Shown here one piece after another: positions 5,108 to 5,124 of a stretch of 5,124 bases of DNA. Position numbers and translations under genes: made by a program. The DNA is taken from positions 1 through 5,124 of the forward strand of contig JAILNL010000100.1 in assembly GCA_024691625.1 (NCBI GenBank). The letters are read 5' to 3'. The notes under the pieces are model-generated. The model was not told where the DNA came from, searched no databases, and saw only the letters and a program-made list of their open reading frames with translations. The DNA comes from Schwartzia sp. (in: firmicutes) (GTDB lineage Bacteria; Bacillota; Negativicutes; Selenomonadales; Selenomonadaceae). Every line of letters begins with the position of its first letter. Within the stretch, counting starts at the first letter, position 1.

Positions 5108-5124
5108 GTATGTGTGATTTGTAG

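Noticed and set aside
1..5124. tRNA, rRNA, CRISPR arrays, insertion sequences
   Set aside because: I saw no cloverleaf, no regularly spaced repeats, no transposase and no terminal inverted repeats. The repeats at 2375-2558 are short RNA-structure elements, not a CRISPR array.

Overview
The window looks like a bacterial chromosome segment of moderate GC content, most likely from a Firmicute. The evidence is the strong purine-rich Shine-Dalgarno sites (GGAGG, AAGGAG, AAGGGGGTGA), good sigma-A-type promoters, non-ATG starts, and a GyrA that starts just upstream of a KVLPVNL-type N-terminus. A Negativicutes or Clostridia origin is my tentative reading; I cannot place it more precisely from sequence alone.

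Layout, left to right: (1) 1-621, minus strand, a 3'-truncated gene for a Sel1/TPR-like repeat protein. (2) 639-1550, minus strand, a short single-module Ppx/GppA-family phosphatase. Its stop lies 17 nt before the Sel1 gene's start, so the two form an operon. (3) A divergent intergenic region of about 180 bp. (4) 1735-2343, plus strand, a 202-aa protein that resembles a papain/C39-like cysteine peptidase fold but that I do not recognise as a named family. (5) 2340-2600, a compact convergent two-RNA module. A consensus promoter drives a roughly 190-nt mRNA encoding a 20-residue hydrophobic peptide (2419-2481), and a strong opposing promoter drives a roughly 94-nt RNA antisense to the mRNA's 3' end. 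This has the architecture of a type I toxin-antitoxin locus (TxpA/RatA, BsrG/SR4 or Fst style). (6) 2620-2664, a long intrinsic terminator with U/A runs on both sides. (7) 2665-5094, minus strand, an essentially complete gyrA.

How the parts relate: gyrA and the Ppx/GppA-Sel1 operon are ordinary chromosomal genes with no obvious functional link to each other. The type I locus sits between the C39-like gene and gyrA. The toxin promoter's -35 box overlaps the C39-like stop codon, and the gyrA terminator separates gyrA transcription from the antisense promoter, which reads the same way. The most interesting part of the window is 2340-2600, which is dense in signals: two promoters, two hairpin terminators, a sequestered ribosome-binding site, repeated GGCGGT/GGTGCC elements, and a reading frame of only 20 codons.
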